DNA of 64,000 nucleotides, taken from assembly GCA_024691425.1 (NCBI GenBank), contig JAILNQ010000056.1, forward strand, positions 1-64,000. The letters are read 5' to 3'. This DNA is from Lachnospiraceae bacterium (GTDB lineage: Bacteria > Bacillota > Clostridia > Lachnospirales > Lachnospiraceae). How positions within the stretch are numbered: position 1 is the stretch's first letter; each line of letters begins with the position of its first letter. The translations under genes and the position numbers were made by a program. The notes under the pieces were generated by a model, which searched no databases, was not told where the DNA came from, and worked only from the letters and a program-made list of their open reading frames with translations. This document shows, in pieces, positions 7,186 to 16,516 of the stretch.

Positions 7186-9099
7186 ATGAACCGGAAACAG
7201 AAGAAAGTACTCATAAGGATAATCGTATCTGCAGCCGTTACCGTCGCCTTGTCGATTGCATCAGGAGCTGTTGAAGCCTTTGCCGCATCTCATATCGGAG
7301 CGGGCGCGGCAGAATATGTTCTTTTCGCTCTCTATCTCATTCCCTACCTGATAATAGGCTATGACATACTGAAGAAGGCCGTAAAGGGCATAACAAAGGG
7401 ACAGGTGATGGACGAGAATTTCCTTATGGCCGTTGCGACCGTCGGAGCTATGGCGCTCGGAGAATACCGGGAAGGAGTCGCAGTAATGCTGTTCTACCAG
7501 ACCGGCGAGCTTTTCCAGTCTTATGCCGTAGGAAAGAGCAGACGCAATATTGCCGCGCTGATGGATATAAGACCTGACAGCGCGAATCTCGTGACCGAAG
7601 AGGACGGCTGCGAGGTTCTGAAGAAAGTCAGTCCCGATGAAGTGCCGGCAGGCAGCGTTATCACTGTCATCCCCGGAGAGAAGATACCGCTTGACGGTAC
7701 GGTTATATCCGGTGATTCATCGGTCGATACCAGCGCGCTTACCGGTGAGTCCGTACCGCGGACAGTTAGATGCGGCGACGAGGTTATAAGCGGATGCATA
7801 AACTTAAGCGGTGCCATCAATATAAGGACTTCGAAGGAATTCGGGGAATCGACTGTTTCCAGAATACTCGAGCTCGTTGAGAATGCAAGCTCGAGAAAAT
7901 CAAGATCAGAGAATTTCATCTCGAAATTCGCAAGATATTATACGCCGGCTGTATGCGGCCTTGCACTTGCGATAGCCGTTCTCCCGCCTGTGATCAACCT
8001 GATCATGGGAAATCCGGCGCTCTTTTCTGAATATATCTACAGGGCGCTGACGTTTCTCGTAATAAGCTGCCCGTGCGCGCTCGTTATCAGCATCCCGCTC
8101 GGATTTTTCGCCGGGATAGGCGGAGCTTCCCGCGCAGGAGTGCTTGTCAAGGGATCGAATTACATCGAAGCGCTCTCGAAAGCAGGAACCGTCATTTTTG
8201 ATAAGACCGGTACGCTCACTAAAGGAGTGTTCGAGGTCGTGGCGATACATAAAGACAGGATCGACGAAGATACGCTTCTTGAATATGCCGCATATGCGGA
8301 GGATTTCAGCACTCACCCGATAAGCAGGTCGATAATTGCCGCTTACGGTCACGATATCGACAGGAGCAGGATAGCTGATGTTAAAGAGAAGGCCGGAGAA
8401 GGCGTAAGCGCAACGGTATCCGGAAGAAGCGTTCTTGTCGGAAATGAGAAGCTCATGAAGGCGAACGGCATAGCCAGTTCGGACTGCAAGGACGGGGGCA
8501 CGATAGTGCATATCGCCGTTGACGGCGAATATGCCGGACATATTCATATTTCAGATGTCATAAAGGAAAATTCTGCAGAAGCGGTCAAAGGTTTACATAA
8601 CTTGGGGATCGCAAAGACAATAATGCTGACGGGCGATTCGGCCGAGGTTGCCGAGAATGTTGCAAAAACGCTTGATATCAGCGAGTTCCATGCCGGGCTC
8701 ATGCCGCAGGATAAAGTCAGCATCGTTGAGGATATACTGTCCAGCAGGCAGGAAAAGGGATGCGTCCTTTTCGTCGGTGACGGCATAAATGATGCTCCTG
8801 TTCTTACGAGAGCGGACATAGGGATCGCCATGGGCGCGCTCGGAAGCGATGCGGCGATCGAAGCTGCCGATGTAGTTCTGATGGATGACGATCCTGCCGG
8901 AATAGTAAAGGCGATAAAGATCGGCAGGAAGTGCATGAGGATCGTATACGAGAATATTTATTTCGCGATCGGCGTCAAGGTTATCTGCCTTATTCTTTCA
9001 GCTTTCGGCATCGCGAATATGTGGCTTGCTATTTTCGCGGATGTCGGAGTGATGGTGCTCGCGGTGCTGAACGCGATCAGGACTCTTAAGCCGGAATAG
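7186..9099 (+). CDS. P1B-type heavy-metal efflux ATPase, ZntA/CadA-like
   Basis: A 637-residue metal pump with the P-type motifs: TGES in the actuator domain, CPC in the transmembrane metal site (Cys ~295 and ~297), phosphorylated Asp in DKTGTLTKG (~339), a HP locus (STHPIS) and GDGINDAP. The last membrane segment carries an Asp (FADVGVMVLAVLNAI) as in Zn/Cd/Pb pumps, which points to the P1B-2 group rather than copper. The protein begins with membrane segments and has no N-terminal HMA domain; that domain is encoded separately just upstream. It would export Zn(II), Cd(II) or Pb(II) and lies in one operon with the metallochaperone. Confidence 0.9.
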   Translation: MNRKQKKVLIRIIVSAAVTVALSIASGAVEAFAASHIGAGAAEYVLFALYLIPYLIIGYDILKKAVKGITKGQVMDENFLMAVATVGAMALGEYREGVAVMLFYQTGELFQSYAVGKSRRNIAALMDIRPDSANLVTEEDGCEVLKKVSPDEVPAGSVITVIPGEKIPLDGTVISGDSSVDTSALTGESVPRTVRCGDEVISGCINLSGAINIRTSKEFGESTVSRILELVENASSRKSRSENFISKFARYYTPAVCGLALAIAVLPPVINLIMGNPALFSEYIYRALTFLVISCPCALVISIPLGFFAGIGGASRAGVLVKGSNYIEALSKAGTVIFDKTGTLTKGVFEVVAIHKDRIDEDTLLEYAAYAEDFSTHPISRSIIAAYGHDIDRSRIADVKEKAGEGVSATVSGRSVLVGNEKLMKANGIASSDCKDGGTIVHIAVDGEYAGHIHISDVIKENSAEAVKGLHNLGIAKTIMLTGDSAEVAENVAKTLDISEFHAGLMPQDKVSIVEDILSSRQEKGCVLFVGDGINDAPVLTRADIGIAMGALGSDAAIEAADVVLMDDDPAGIVKAIKIGRKCMRIVYENIYFAIGVKVICLILSAFGIANMWLAIFADVGVMVLAVLNAIRTLKPE

Positions 9100-9111
9100 G
9101 CCATATTTTGT

Positions 9112-9140
9112 TTGCTTTTATCACTGTCAGACTATATAAT
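9112..9140 (+). promoter_or_regulatory. Possible weak promoter for the arsR gene
   Basis: TTGCTT (9112-9117) and TATAAT (9135-9140) are 17 bases apart in the 70-base gap before arsR. The -35 is weak. It may provide basal repressor independently of the metal-inducible promoter. Confidence 0.35.
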
Positions 9141-9169
9141 CTTAAAAGCGGCTGTTACGGAGAAATGCA

Positions 9170-9475
9170 ATGGACAATGCGGATTTATGGGGCGGGCTCG
9201 CCGAACTTTTCAAGGTTTTCGGGGACAGTTCGAGGATCAGAATACTGTACAAGCTTCTTGAGAATGAATACTGCGTTCAGGATCTCGCGGATGATCTTGA
9301 CATGACTCAGTCTGCGGTATCGCATCAGCTCAAGATACTCAAGATGAGTAAGCTCGTAAAAAACCGCAGGGACGGCAGGCAGATTTTCTACAGCCTTGCG
9401 GATGATCATGTCAGCACGATACTGTCCATGGGCATGGAGCATCTGCAGGAAGGACTGTCGCACGATCATAAATAA
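9170..9475 (+). CDS. ArsR/SmtB-family metal-sensing repressor
   Basis: Winged-helix repressor of 101 residues. The recognition helix region is MTQSAVSHQLKILKMSKLV. Near the C terminus Asp78-x-His80-x10-His91-x2-Glu94 exactly matches the alpha5 zinc site of SmtB/CzrA (DxHx10HxxE). A single Cys in ENEYCVQDL lies where the alpha3 sites of CadC and SmtB have Cys, but the full thiolate set is absent. It is therefore predicted to sense Zn(II), possibly Co or Ni, rather than Cd/Pb. Metal binding would release the operator at 6881-6900. A GGAG site precedes ATG 9170; it is followed after 14 bases by the YesN-like regulator. Confidence 0.9.
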   Translation: MDNADLWGGLAELFKVFGDSSRIRILYKLLENEYCVQDLADDLDMTQSAVSHQLKILKMSKLVKNRRDGRQIFYSLADDHVSTILSMGMEHLQEGLSHDHK

Positions 9476-9489
9476 AGCATGGACTGGCA

Positions 9490-11112
9490 ATGATAAAAGT
9501 ATTCTTGTGCGAAGATGAATTCGTCGTGCGCGAAGGCATCAAAAACAATATAGACTGGGCCGGCAACGGCTATGAATTCATAGGGGAAGCTTCCGATGGC
9601 GAGCTTGCCCTTCCTTTGATAAGAAAGCTTAAACCCGATGTCGTGATAACGGACATTAAGATGCCGTTCATGGACGGGCTTGAGCTTTCGCGCATTATAA
9701 GAAAAGAACTTCCGTATTCGGAAATAGTGATCCTGTCCGGGTACGAGGAATTCGATTATGCCAAGCAGGCCATTTCTATTGGAGTCGCTCAGTATCTGAC
9801 GAAGCCGATCTCCGGCGACGATCTTCTGCGAGAGCTCGATACCCTCAGGGAGAAAATCATAAAGAGCAAGGAAGAGAGCGCTCTGCGCGAACAGTTCCGA
9901 AAAGAAATGGAGGAGAACGACAGACGGGAGAGAAGCGAGCTTTTCAACTATCTCGTCTCAGGAAGCCTTTCAGTCACCGAGCTGCTTGACAGAGCCGGAA
10001 AGCTCGGTATGGATCTTTCTGCGATGTGGTACGGCATACTGCTTCTTTTTACGAAATCGGAACATCATGAGATCGAGGAATATTCAAAAAGTTCAGTAAC
10101 GATCGACGGAAGGATCAATGAGATAATCGAAGAGATGGGCTGCATCAGCTTCGACCGAGACCTCGAGGGCAAGGCGATACTTCTTATGGGAGATTCAAAA
10201 GAGACGCTCGAGGAAAAGCAGGCAGAGCTCATAGCAAGATTCGAGGAAGTCCTTTCCGATTATAGCCATGTTAGATACTGCGGCGGAATAGGCGGAAGCG
10301 TCAACCGGCTTTCAAGACTTAACGAGTCTTATGAGGAGGCAGGGCGTGCGCTTGCTAACAGGTTCTTCGTTACAGAGAACGGTTTCTTTGAGGCAGGTCA
10401 GCTGGGGCCGAGGGAGAGAGCCGACGAAAGCTTTGATATGAGCACAATAGACGCTCAGAGGATAGATAAGAGCAACGTGAACAAATTCCTCAAGCTCGGC
10501 AACCGCGACGAGATTCCTTTCTATGTCAGCGAGTTCATAAAAAGCGTCGGAGAGGATGCCTTCAAGTCATACATTTTCAGACAGTACATCGCTATGGATG
10601 TTTACTTCGCAGTATCGGGATTTGTTGAGGAACTGTCCCGCAAGAAGCAGACGGATGCGATCAGGGAAGTTACTAAGGAAGTTCTTGAAAATGTCGAGAC
10701 CGTAAGGGGGTACATCACAGAAATAATCGGCGAAGCGATACAGCGCCGCGATTCGGTTGCCACCAACCGCTATATGGAGATAGTTGATGAGGCTGTTAAG
10801 TATATAGAAGAGAATTATACGGACGAGGACCTTTCGCTGAATCTGCTCGCAAGCCACGTCAATGTATCGCCTAATCACCTGAGCACGATCTTTTCGCAGC
10901 AGACGGGCCAGACGTTCATAAAATACCTTACTGAATACAGGATGAACAAGGCTAAGGAGATGCTTAAGTGCACGAGCCTGCGTTCGAGCGAGATAAGCGA
11001 AGCGGTAGGATATAAGGATCCGCATTATTTCTCATACATGTTCAAGAAGACCGTCGGGATGACTCCGACCAAATACCGCGGCGGCCGTGAAAACGACGAG
11101 GAGGAAGGATGA
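9490..11112 (+). CDS. AraC-type response regulator, YesN-like
   Basis: A 540-residue response regulator with a CheY-like receiver (acidic pocket Glu8/Asp9, phospho-acceptor Asp55 in VVITDIKMPFMDG, Lys in LTKPIS), a central coiled/linker region of roughly 300 residues, and a C-terminal AraC pair of helix-turn-helices (LLASHVNVSPNHLSTIF and ISEAVGYKDPHYFSYMFKK). This is the YesN class that partners YesM kinases to control polysaccharide and oligosaccharide uptake genes in Firmicutes. The partner kinase overlaps it by four bases. The most likely target is the sugar transporter operon starting at 12720, an inference from position. No clear SD is visible in the 14-base gap after arsR. Confidence 0.92.
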   Translation: MIKVFLCEDEFVVREGIKNNIDWAGNGYEFIGEASDGELALPLIRKLKPDVVITDIKMPFMDGLELSRIIRKELPYSEIVILSGYEEFDYAKQAISIGVAQYLTKPISGDDLLRELDTLREKIIKSKEESALREQFRKEMEENDRRERSELFNYLVSGSLSVTELLDRAGKLGMDLSAMWYGILLLFTKSEHHEIEEYSKSSVTIDGRINEIIEEMGCISFDRDLEGKAILLMGDSKETLEEKQAELIARFEEVLSDYSHVRYCGGIGGSVNRLSRLNESYEEAGRALANRFFVTENGFFEAGQLGPRERADESFDMSTIDAQRIDKSNVNKFLKLGNRDEIPFYVSEFIKSVGEDAFKSYIFRQYIAMDVYFAVSGFVEELSRKKQTDAIREVTKEVLENVETVRGYITEIIGEAIQRRDSVATNRYMEIVDEAVKYIEENYTDEDLSLNLLASHVNVSPNHLSTIFSQQTGQTFIKYLTEYRMNKAKEMLKCTSLRSSEISEAVGYKDPHYFSYMFKKTVGMTPTKYRGGRENDEEEG

Positions 11113-12548
11113 AGAAGATAAGAGAGTATTTCAGGAATACCTCTCTTGCGACTAAGATACGTATATCGTATCTTATTCTGGTCATTCCGCTCGTTCTTCT
11201 TCTTATTGTAAGTTTCTATCTGATGCGAAGCTCGTCGCAGAAATACAGCGACATGATAAGCTCTGCGGTTCTCGCAGGCGATTTTTCCCTTGACTTCAAA
11301 AAAGACTTCGACTATGAGACATATCTTCTTATAGTAGGAAACAAGACTGTTGACGAATCACCTCTGAAGGAAATGATCGATGAGGCGGACAAAGTTGTTG
11401 ACGGCCTTATCGACATCACGCCTGACGGGGACAACCTCGAAAGGCTGAAGGGTGTCAAGAAATATCTCAAGAACCTCAGAAAGTACGAGAACAGGATCGA
11501 GAGGAACCTCGTATCGGATGCCGAATATGACGCGAACATCGAGATATGGGAGAATGACGTACAGATCGTTACCGCCCTCATCAAGGAAGAGATATTTCAG
11601 TACGTTTTCTACGAGATAAGATATATGCAGAACGAAAAAGCGGAAATGGACAGGATGTATTCCCGGGCGATGACCGGAAGCATGATATCGTTCGCTTTCA
11701 TGACTCTGATGGTCATAGCTTTCTCGATATACCTGCCGGGAAGCTTCACGAAGCCTATCAAGGATCTTGTCGACGTTACTGACCGCGTTTCGAGAGGGGA
11801 CCTTACGGCACGGAGCGTCAATGATTCGCATGATGAGATCGGTGTTCTTTCAGTGTCAATGAACGAGATGATCGAGCAGATAAACGTGCTGCTTTCGCAG
11901 ATAACGAAAGAGCAGATAAGGATAAGGGAGGCCGAGCTTGAGCTTCTTCAGTCGCAGATAAATCCGCACTTCCTATATAATACGCTTGATACGATAATAT
12001 GGCTGGCTGAGGGCGGCGACCAGAAGAAGGTCGTTGATATGGTAAAGAGCCTTTCGGCGTTCTTCAGGACATCGCTTTCGAGAGGAAAGGACATAATAAC
12101 AATAAGGGACGAGCTCGTGCATGCAAAGAGCTATCTCGAGATACAGCAGTTCAGGTATCAGGACATTCTTGACTATGAGATCGATGTCAGTGAACAGTAC
12201 AGCGAATATACGATACCGAAGATAACGATACAGCCGCTCATAGAGAATGCCCTGTACCACGGCATAAAGAATAAGCGCGGCGGCGGCAGGATCGTTGTTT
12301 CGGCAAGGGATGAGGGCGATGATATCATCATAAGCGTTTCAGATAACGGAATCGGGATGACGCCTGAACGTCTTCATGAAGTTACATCCGGTCTCAATGG
12401 TGACCAGCCGTCCGATAATGCCATATACGGACTGTATAACGTCAATGAGAGAATCAAGCTCAAATTCGGCGATAAATACGGCATAACACTACATAGTGTA
12501 TATAACGAGGGGAGCACATGCAATATATTGTTGCCGAAGCGCGTGTAA
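11109..12548 (+). CDS. Sensor histidine kinase, YesM-like
   Basis: A 479-residue membrane kinase. Transmembrane segments lie near residues 18-38 and 195-215 around a ~155-residue extracellular sensor region, followed by a HAMP linker, a His_kinase domain with the phospho-acceptor His ~287 in SQINPHFLYNTLD, and a HATPase domain with the N box (PLIENALYHGIKNK) and G1 box (SDNGIGM). This is the LytS/YesM type in which the INPHFLYN motif is diagnostic. It phosphorylates the receiver of the adjacent YesN-like protein. The stimulus is unknown; a sugar, directly or through a binding protein, is plausible from the downstream operon. A terminator follows. Confidence 0.92.
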   Translation: MKKIREYFRNTSLATKIRISYLILVIPLVLLLIVSFYLMRSSSQKYSDMISSAVLAGDFSLDFKKDFDYETYLLIVGNKTVDESPLKEMIDEADKVVDGLIDITPDGDNLERLKGVKKYLKNLRKYENRIERNLVSDAEYDANIEIWENDVQIVTALIKEEIFQYVFYEIRYMQNEKAEMDRMYSRAMTGSMISFAFMTLMVIAFSIYLPGSFTKPIKDLVDVTDRVSRGDLTARSVNDSHDEIGVLSVSMNEMIEQINVLLSQITKEQIRIREAELELLQSQINPHFLYNTLDTIIWLAEGGDQKKVVDMVKSLSAFFRTSLSRGKDIITIRDELVHAKSYLEIQQFRYQDILDYEIDVSEQYSEYTIPKITIQPLIENALYHGIKNKRGGGRIVVSARDEGDDIIISVSDNGIGMTPERLHEVTSGLNGDQPSDNAIYGLYNVNERIKLKFGDKYGITLHSVYNEGSTCNILLPKRV

Positions 12549-12607
12549 AAAAATCAACCTCCCGCATAAAAAATCAAACTTAAGAAAAACAGCTCAATAA
12601 AAAATTC

Positions 12608-12640
12608 AACCATGGACGTATTTATGTTCATGGTTTTTTG
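12608..12640 (+). terminator. Intrinsic terminator after yesNM
   Basis: AACCATGGA (12608-12616) pairs with TTCATGGTT (12627-12635), one G-U pair included, followed by a run of six T. The rest of the 171-base gap to the next gene is AT-rich; I could not pick a convincing promoter in it, although one is expected. Confidence 0.72.
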
Positions 12641-12719
12641 TTTCCGGAGATTTTAATATTGTTATCGTCGGGCAGAGGGATAGGCTCTTTGCCACAAAAT
12701 ATTCCAGGGAGGAAAACAA

Positions 12720-13832
12720 ATGAGAAAGAAAGTTTTAGCAGCTATCATGGCAGCAGCAATGGTTGCCCTTACGGCATGTGCAGCAGCTGCACCCGCTCCG
12801 GCACCCGCAGCTGAGCCCGCAGCAACAGAAGAAGCAGCTCCTGCTGAAGAAGAAGCGGCTCCTGCTGAAGAAGAAGCAGCTCCTGCAGAGGATGCAGGCG
12901 GACTCATCAAAGTTGGTTTCGCTCAGGTTGGACATGAGAGTGACTGGCGTACAGCTTCTACAAAGTCTTGTCAGGACGTTTTCTCAACAGAGAACGGATA
13001 TGACCTCAGCTTCGTAGACTGTGACAATGATGAAGCAGCTCAGAAGGAAGCAGTTCGTTCCTTCATCGAGCAGGGCGTTGACTACATCATCATCGACCCT
13101 ATCATCGCAACAGGTTGGGATACAGTTCTTACAGAGTGCGAAGACGCTGGTATTCCTGTAATCGTTATCGACAGAACTATCGACGACTCTGACAAGTATG
13201 TATCATGGGTTGGTTCTGACTTCCTTACAGAAGGTAAGGCAGCAGCTGAGTGGCTTAAGGCTTATGCAGCAGCTCAGGGCATCACAGAGATCAACGCTCT
13301 TATCATCCAGGGAACAATCGGTTCTTCAGCTCAGATCGGACGTACAGATGGATTCCAGGAAGTTGCTGACAGAGAAGGTTGGACAGTTCTTGACAAGCAG
13401 ACCGGTGATTTCACAGAGGCAGGCGGACAGGAAGTTATGGAGAGCTTCTGTAAGTCATATGCAGGCAAGTTCAACGTAGTAGTATGTGAGAACGATAACG
13501 AAGCATTCGGTGCTATGACAGCTATGGATAACGCTGGTGTTACATATGGTCCTGGCAACGACGTAATCCTTATCTCTTACGATGCATGTACAGCAGGTCT
13601 TGAGGACGTTAAGGCTGGCAAGATCACAGCAGACTTCGAGTGCAACCCTCTTGCAGCTCCTACAGTTGAAGGCGTTCTTCAGACTCTTCAGTCAGGCGGA
13701 ACACCTGAGAAGCAGATTCTTGTTCCCGATAACTGGTATGCACTTAAGGATCAGATCGTAGACTTCTCAGTTGACGGAAATGCTCAGTCAATGATCGAAG
13801 TTACTGATGATGTAATCGCAGCTCAGTACTAA
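12720..13832 (+). CDS. Sugar ABC transporter binding lipoprotein, YtfQ-like (major, diverged)
   Basis: A 370-residue periplasmic-binding-protein (RbsB/YtfQ fold) lipoprotein. The signal peptide ends in the lipobox LTAC at about residue 20. A low-complexity Ala/Pro/Glu tether with repeats of AAPAEEE follows to residue ~58, then the ligand domain (VGFAQVGHESDWRTAS). It resembles E. coli YtfQ, the galactofuranose-binding protein. However, the stretch equivalent to YtfQ DGQQKQENQIKAVRSF is here DCDNDEAAQKEAVRSF, so the sugar preference may differ. GGGAGG precedes ATG 12720. Ile is encoded almost only by ATC and Thr mostly by ACA/ACT, a sign of very high expression compared with the neighbouring genes. 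A second, more canonical paralogue lies at 17565. Confidence 0.9.
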   Translation: MRKKVLAAIMAAAMVALTACAAAAPAPAPAAEPAATEEAAPAEEEAAPAEEEAAPAEDAGGLIKVGFAQVGHESDWRTASTKSCQDVFSTENGYDLSFVDCDNDEAAQKEAVRSFIEQGVDYIIIDPIIATGWDTVLTECEDAGIPVIVIDRTIDDSDKYVSWVGSDFLTEGKAAAEWLKAYAAAQGITEINALIIQGTIGSSAQIGRTDGFQEVADREGWTVLDKQTGDFTEAGGQEVMESFCKSYAGKFNVVVCENDNEAFGAMTAMDNAGVTYGPGNDVILISYDACTAGLEDVKAGKITADFECNPLAAPTVEGVLQTLQSGGTPEKQILVPDNWYALKDQIVDFSVDGNAQSMIEVTDDVIAAQY

Positions 13833-13868
13833 AATCAGTCTAAAAGGGTATATACATAAAATATCCTC

Positions 13869-13903
13869 GGGAGCTCCCGCAATTCTCGGGAGCTCCCTTT
13901 GTT
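13869..13903 (+). terminator. Intrinsic terminator/attenuator between binding protein and ATPase
   Basis: GGGAGCTCCCG (13869-13879) pairs with CGGGAGCTCCC (13887-13897), 11 perfect base pairs, loop CAATTCT, then TTTGTT. Each arm is also nearly self-palindromic. It should limit expression of the ATPase and permeases relative to the binding protein. Confidence 0.8.
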
Positions 13904-13925
13904 AACAGGAGAAAGGAGAAAGTAC

Positions 13926-15437
13926 ATGGAAGAGAATGTTGTGCTGACTGCACGGGGCATATCGATGACATTTCCCGGCGTCAAGGCTCTGGACAATGTT
14001 GATTTCACATTGCGCAAGGGCGAGATCCATGCACTGATGGGAGAAAACGGAGCCGGAAAATCCACGCTCATCAAATGTCTCACCGGTATAAATGACTTTG
14101 AGGAAGGTGAGATAAGGATTGACGGCATAGATGGTCCGGTAAGAAATCATTCCACTAGAGATGCGCAGAACAAAGGCATTTCAACCGTTTATCAGGAGGT
14201 CAATCTCTGTCCGAATCTTTCCGTTGCGGAGAATCTTTTCATCGGACGTGAGCCTCTGACAAAGCTTCATACCATCGACCGGAAATCATATAACAAGCGC
14301 TCCATGAAGATCATGGATGATCTCGGTATTTCAGTCGATGTCACGCAGAATCTGGAAAATTATTCCCTTGCGATTCAGCAGATGGTTGCAATAGCGAGGG
14401 CTGTAGATATGGATTGTAAAGTGCTTATCCTTGATGAGCCCACATCATCGCTGGATGATGAAGAAGTTGAAAAGCTCTTCAATCTGATGAGAAGGCTCAA
14501 GGAAAAAGGAGTAGGCATTATTTTCGTTACGCATTTCCTTGAACAGGTTTATGCGGTTTGCGACAGGATCACGGTTCTTCGGAACGGAAAATATGTCGGC
14601 GAATATCCGATAGCTGAGCTTCCGAGAGTGAAACTGGTTGCGGCTATGATGGGTAAGGATCTCGATGATCTTGCGGAGATCAAGAAAGAAGAGAAGGATT
14701 ATTCCAAGGAGCCGATGGAGATCGCAGCAAAGGGACTTTCGCATGCCGGCACGATCAAACCGTTCGACCTCAATATACATAAGGGAGAGGTTGTCGGCAT
14801 CGGAGGACTTCTCGGTTCAGGAAGATCAGAGCTCGCAAGATGCATATACGGCGCGGACAAGGCACAGACCGGTTCGCTCGACGTGGACGGCAAGCAGGTC
14901 AAGATCAACCAGCCGATCGATGCGATGAACAAAGGAATGGGAATGCTTCCCGATGACAGAAAGGCAGAAGGAATCATTGCAGACCTTTCGGTAAGAGAGA
15001 ACATTATACTTGCGCTCCAGGCAAAGAGAGGAATGTTCAAACAGCTCTCAAGAGCGCAGCAGGAAGAAATCGCGGACAGATATATAGACCTTATAAACAT
15101 CAAGACATCGAGCAAGGATACTCTTGTAAAGCAGCTCTCTGGCGGTAATCAGCAGAAGGTTATTCTTGCGAGGTGGCTTGCAACAGATCCTGATTTTCTG
15201 ATTCTTGATGAGCCTACGCGAGGCATCGATGTAGGTACGAAGTCAGAGATACAGAAGCTCATAGTCAAGCTGGCCAGCGAAGGCAAGAGCGTTCTGTTCA
15301 TTTCTTCCGAGATAGAAGAGATGCTCCGTACATGCAGCCGGATGGTCATCATGCGTGACGGACAGAAAGTTGGAGAGATAGATCATGATCTTTCACAGGA
15401 AGGTGTCATGAAAGCGATAGCGGGAGGTGAGTCATAA
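13926..15437 (+). CDS. Sugar ABC transporter ATP-binding protein (YtfR/MglA type)
   Basis: A double ATPase of 503 residues with two nucleotide-binding halves, as in RbsA/MglA/YtfR. The first half has Walker A GENGAGKST and Walker B LILDEPTSSLDD; the second half has the degenerate P-loop GLLGSGRSE, the signature LSGGNQQK and Walker B LILDEPTRGID. The track start is a TTG at 13899 inside the terminator tail; ATG 13926 is preferred because AAAGGAG lies nine bases upstream and the protein then starts MEENVVLTARGISMTFPG. It energises the two permeases that follow; the stop overlaps the next start by one base (TAATG). Confidence 0.93.
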   Translation: MEENVVLTARGISMTFPGVKALDNVDFTLRKGEIHALMGENGAGKSTLIKCLTGINDFEEGEIRIDGIDGPVRNHSTRDAQNKGISTVYQEVNLCPNLSVAENLFIGREPLTKLHTIDRKSYNKRSMKIMDDLGISVDVTQNLENYSLAIQQMVAIARAVDMDCKVLILDEPTSSLDDEEVEKLFNLMRRLKEKGVGIIFVTHFLEQVYAVCDRITVLRNGKYVGEYPIAELPRVKLVAAMMGKDLDDLAEIKKEEKDYSKEPMEIAAKGLSHAGTIKPFDLNIHKGEVVGIGGLLGSGRSELARCIYGADKAQTGSLDVDGKQVKINQPIDAMNKGMGMLPDDRKAEGIIADLSVRENIILALQAKRGMFKQLSRAQQEEIADRYIDLINIKTSSKDTLVKQLSGGNQQKVILARWLATDPDFLILDEPTRGIDVGTKSEIQKLIVKLASEGKSVLFISSEIEEMLRTCSRMVIMRDGQKVGEIDHDLSQEGVMKAIAGGES

Positions 15438-16516
15438 TGAAAGCATGGAATAAGATCAAATCATGGCCGCTGCTTCTCCCGATTATAGCTCTCATACTTG
15501 TAATGACTGTCAATATCATTCATGATGCAGCAACAGGCGTCAATCCGATGTCGTTCTTCGCTATTTCCTTAAGAGAAACGACAACGAACGGAACGATCCT
15601 GTACGGACGTATCATCGATATCATTAACAGAGGTTCAGAGGTCGCGATACTTGCCATAGGAATGACGCTCGTTGTTTCGGCATCGGCAGGAACCGATATT
15701 TCGGTAGGATCCGTAATGAGTCTGTGCGCGAGCTTCATGTGCATGAACCTCGCCGGCTACGGAGTATCATCGACGACCACACTGGCTAAGCCTCTTGTAG
15801 TTGGTCTTCTCGCAGCAGTGCTCATGGGAGTTGTCTGCGGAGCTTTCAACGGAACGCTTGTTGCGCATCTGTCCATTCAGCCGATGGTAGCAACGCTGAT
15901 CCTTTATTCGGCGGCTCGTGCTATAGGACTTCTTCTTTGCAACGACCTTATCGTTTATGTCAGGAACCCATCGTTCGCTTTCATAGGAGCGTTTCTCGGC
16001 CCGATACCTACACCGATATTCATAACGGCTTTCTGCATCATCATAGTTTCCATAGTGCTCAAGAAAACAGCGCTCGGAATGTACATACAGTCGGTCGGTA
16101 TCAATGCAAAGGCCAGCCGTATCGCGGGACTTAACTCGAAGCTCCTCATATTCTTAGCCTACACGCTCTGCGGAGCGTTCGCGGCTATCGCCGGAATAGT
16201 TGCCTCATCGAGAATAACATCTGCCGATTCCAACAACATCGGTCTCTACCTTGAAATGGATGCGATCCTTTCGGTTGCTCTCGGCGGCAACAGCCTCGGC
16301 GGCGGTAAGTTCAACCTTGCCGGTTCGATAATCGGTGCCTATACCATCCAGGCGATAACAACGACGCTTTATGCGCTCGGTGTTTCATCGATCCAGGCTC
16401 CGGTATATAAGGCCATCATAGTCATAATCATAGTTGTTATAGAGGCACCGCCTTTCAAGGCATACATCAGAAAATTCGCCGCTTCACGTGCTGCGGCAAA
16501 GGGGGTGAAGGCATGA
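15437..16516 (+). CDS. Sugar ABC transporter permease (YtfT-like)
   Basis: Membrane permease of 359 residues in the RbsC/YtfT family, with about 8-10 hydrophobic segments and the family segment AIGMTLVVSASAGTDISVGSVM near residue 75. It is coupled to the ATPase by a TAATG overlap and to the next permease by an ATGA overlap. In E. coli the equivalent pair YtfT and YjfF forms a heterodimer for furanose sugars, and the same two-permease arrangement is seen here. Confidence 0.9.
   Translation: MKAWNKIKSWPLLLPIIALILVMTVNIIHDAATGVNPMSFFAISLRETTTNGTILYGRIIDIINRGSEVAILAIGMTLVVSASAGTDISVGSVMSLCASFMCMNLAGYGVSSTTTLAKPLVVGLLAAVLMGVVCGAFNGTLVAHLSIQPMVATLILYSAARAIGLLLCNDLIVYVRNPSFAFIGAFLGPIPTPIFITAFCIIIVSIVLKKTALGMYIQSVGINAKASRIAGLNSKLLIFLAYTLCGAFAAIAGIVASSRITSADSNNIGLYLEMDAILSVALGGNSLGGGKFNLAGSIIGAYTIQAITTTLYALGVSSIQAPVYKAIIVIIIVVIEAPPFKAYIRKFAASRAAAKGVKA

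Noticed and set aside
12662-12935. Minus-strand ORFs of 82 and 66 residues with Ala/Ser-rich or Cys/Arg-rich repeats
   Set aside because: They are antisense to the AAPAEEE linker repeats of the binding lipoprotein; the composition is a by-product of that low-complexity stretch and there is no SD.
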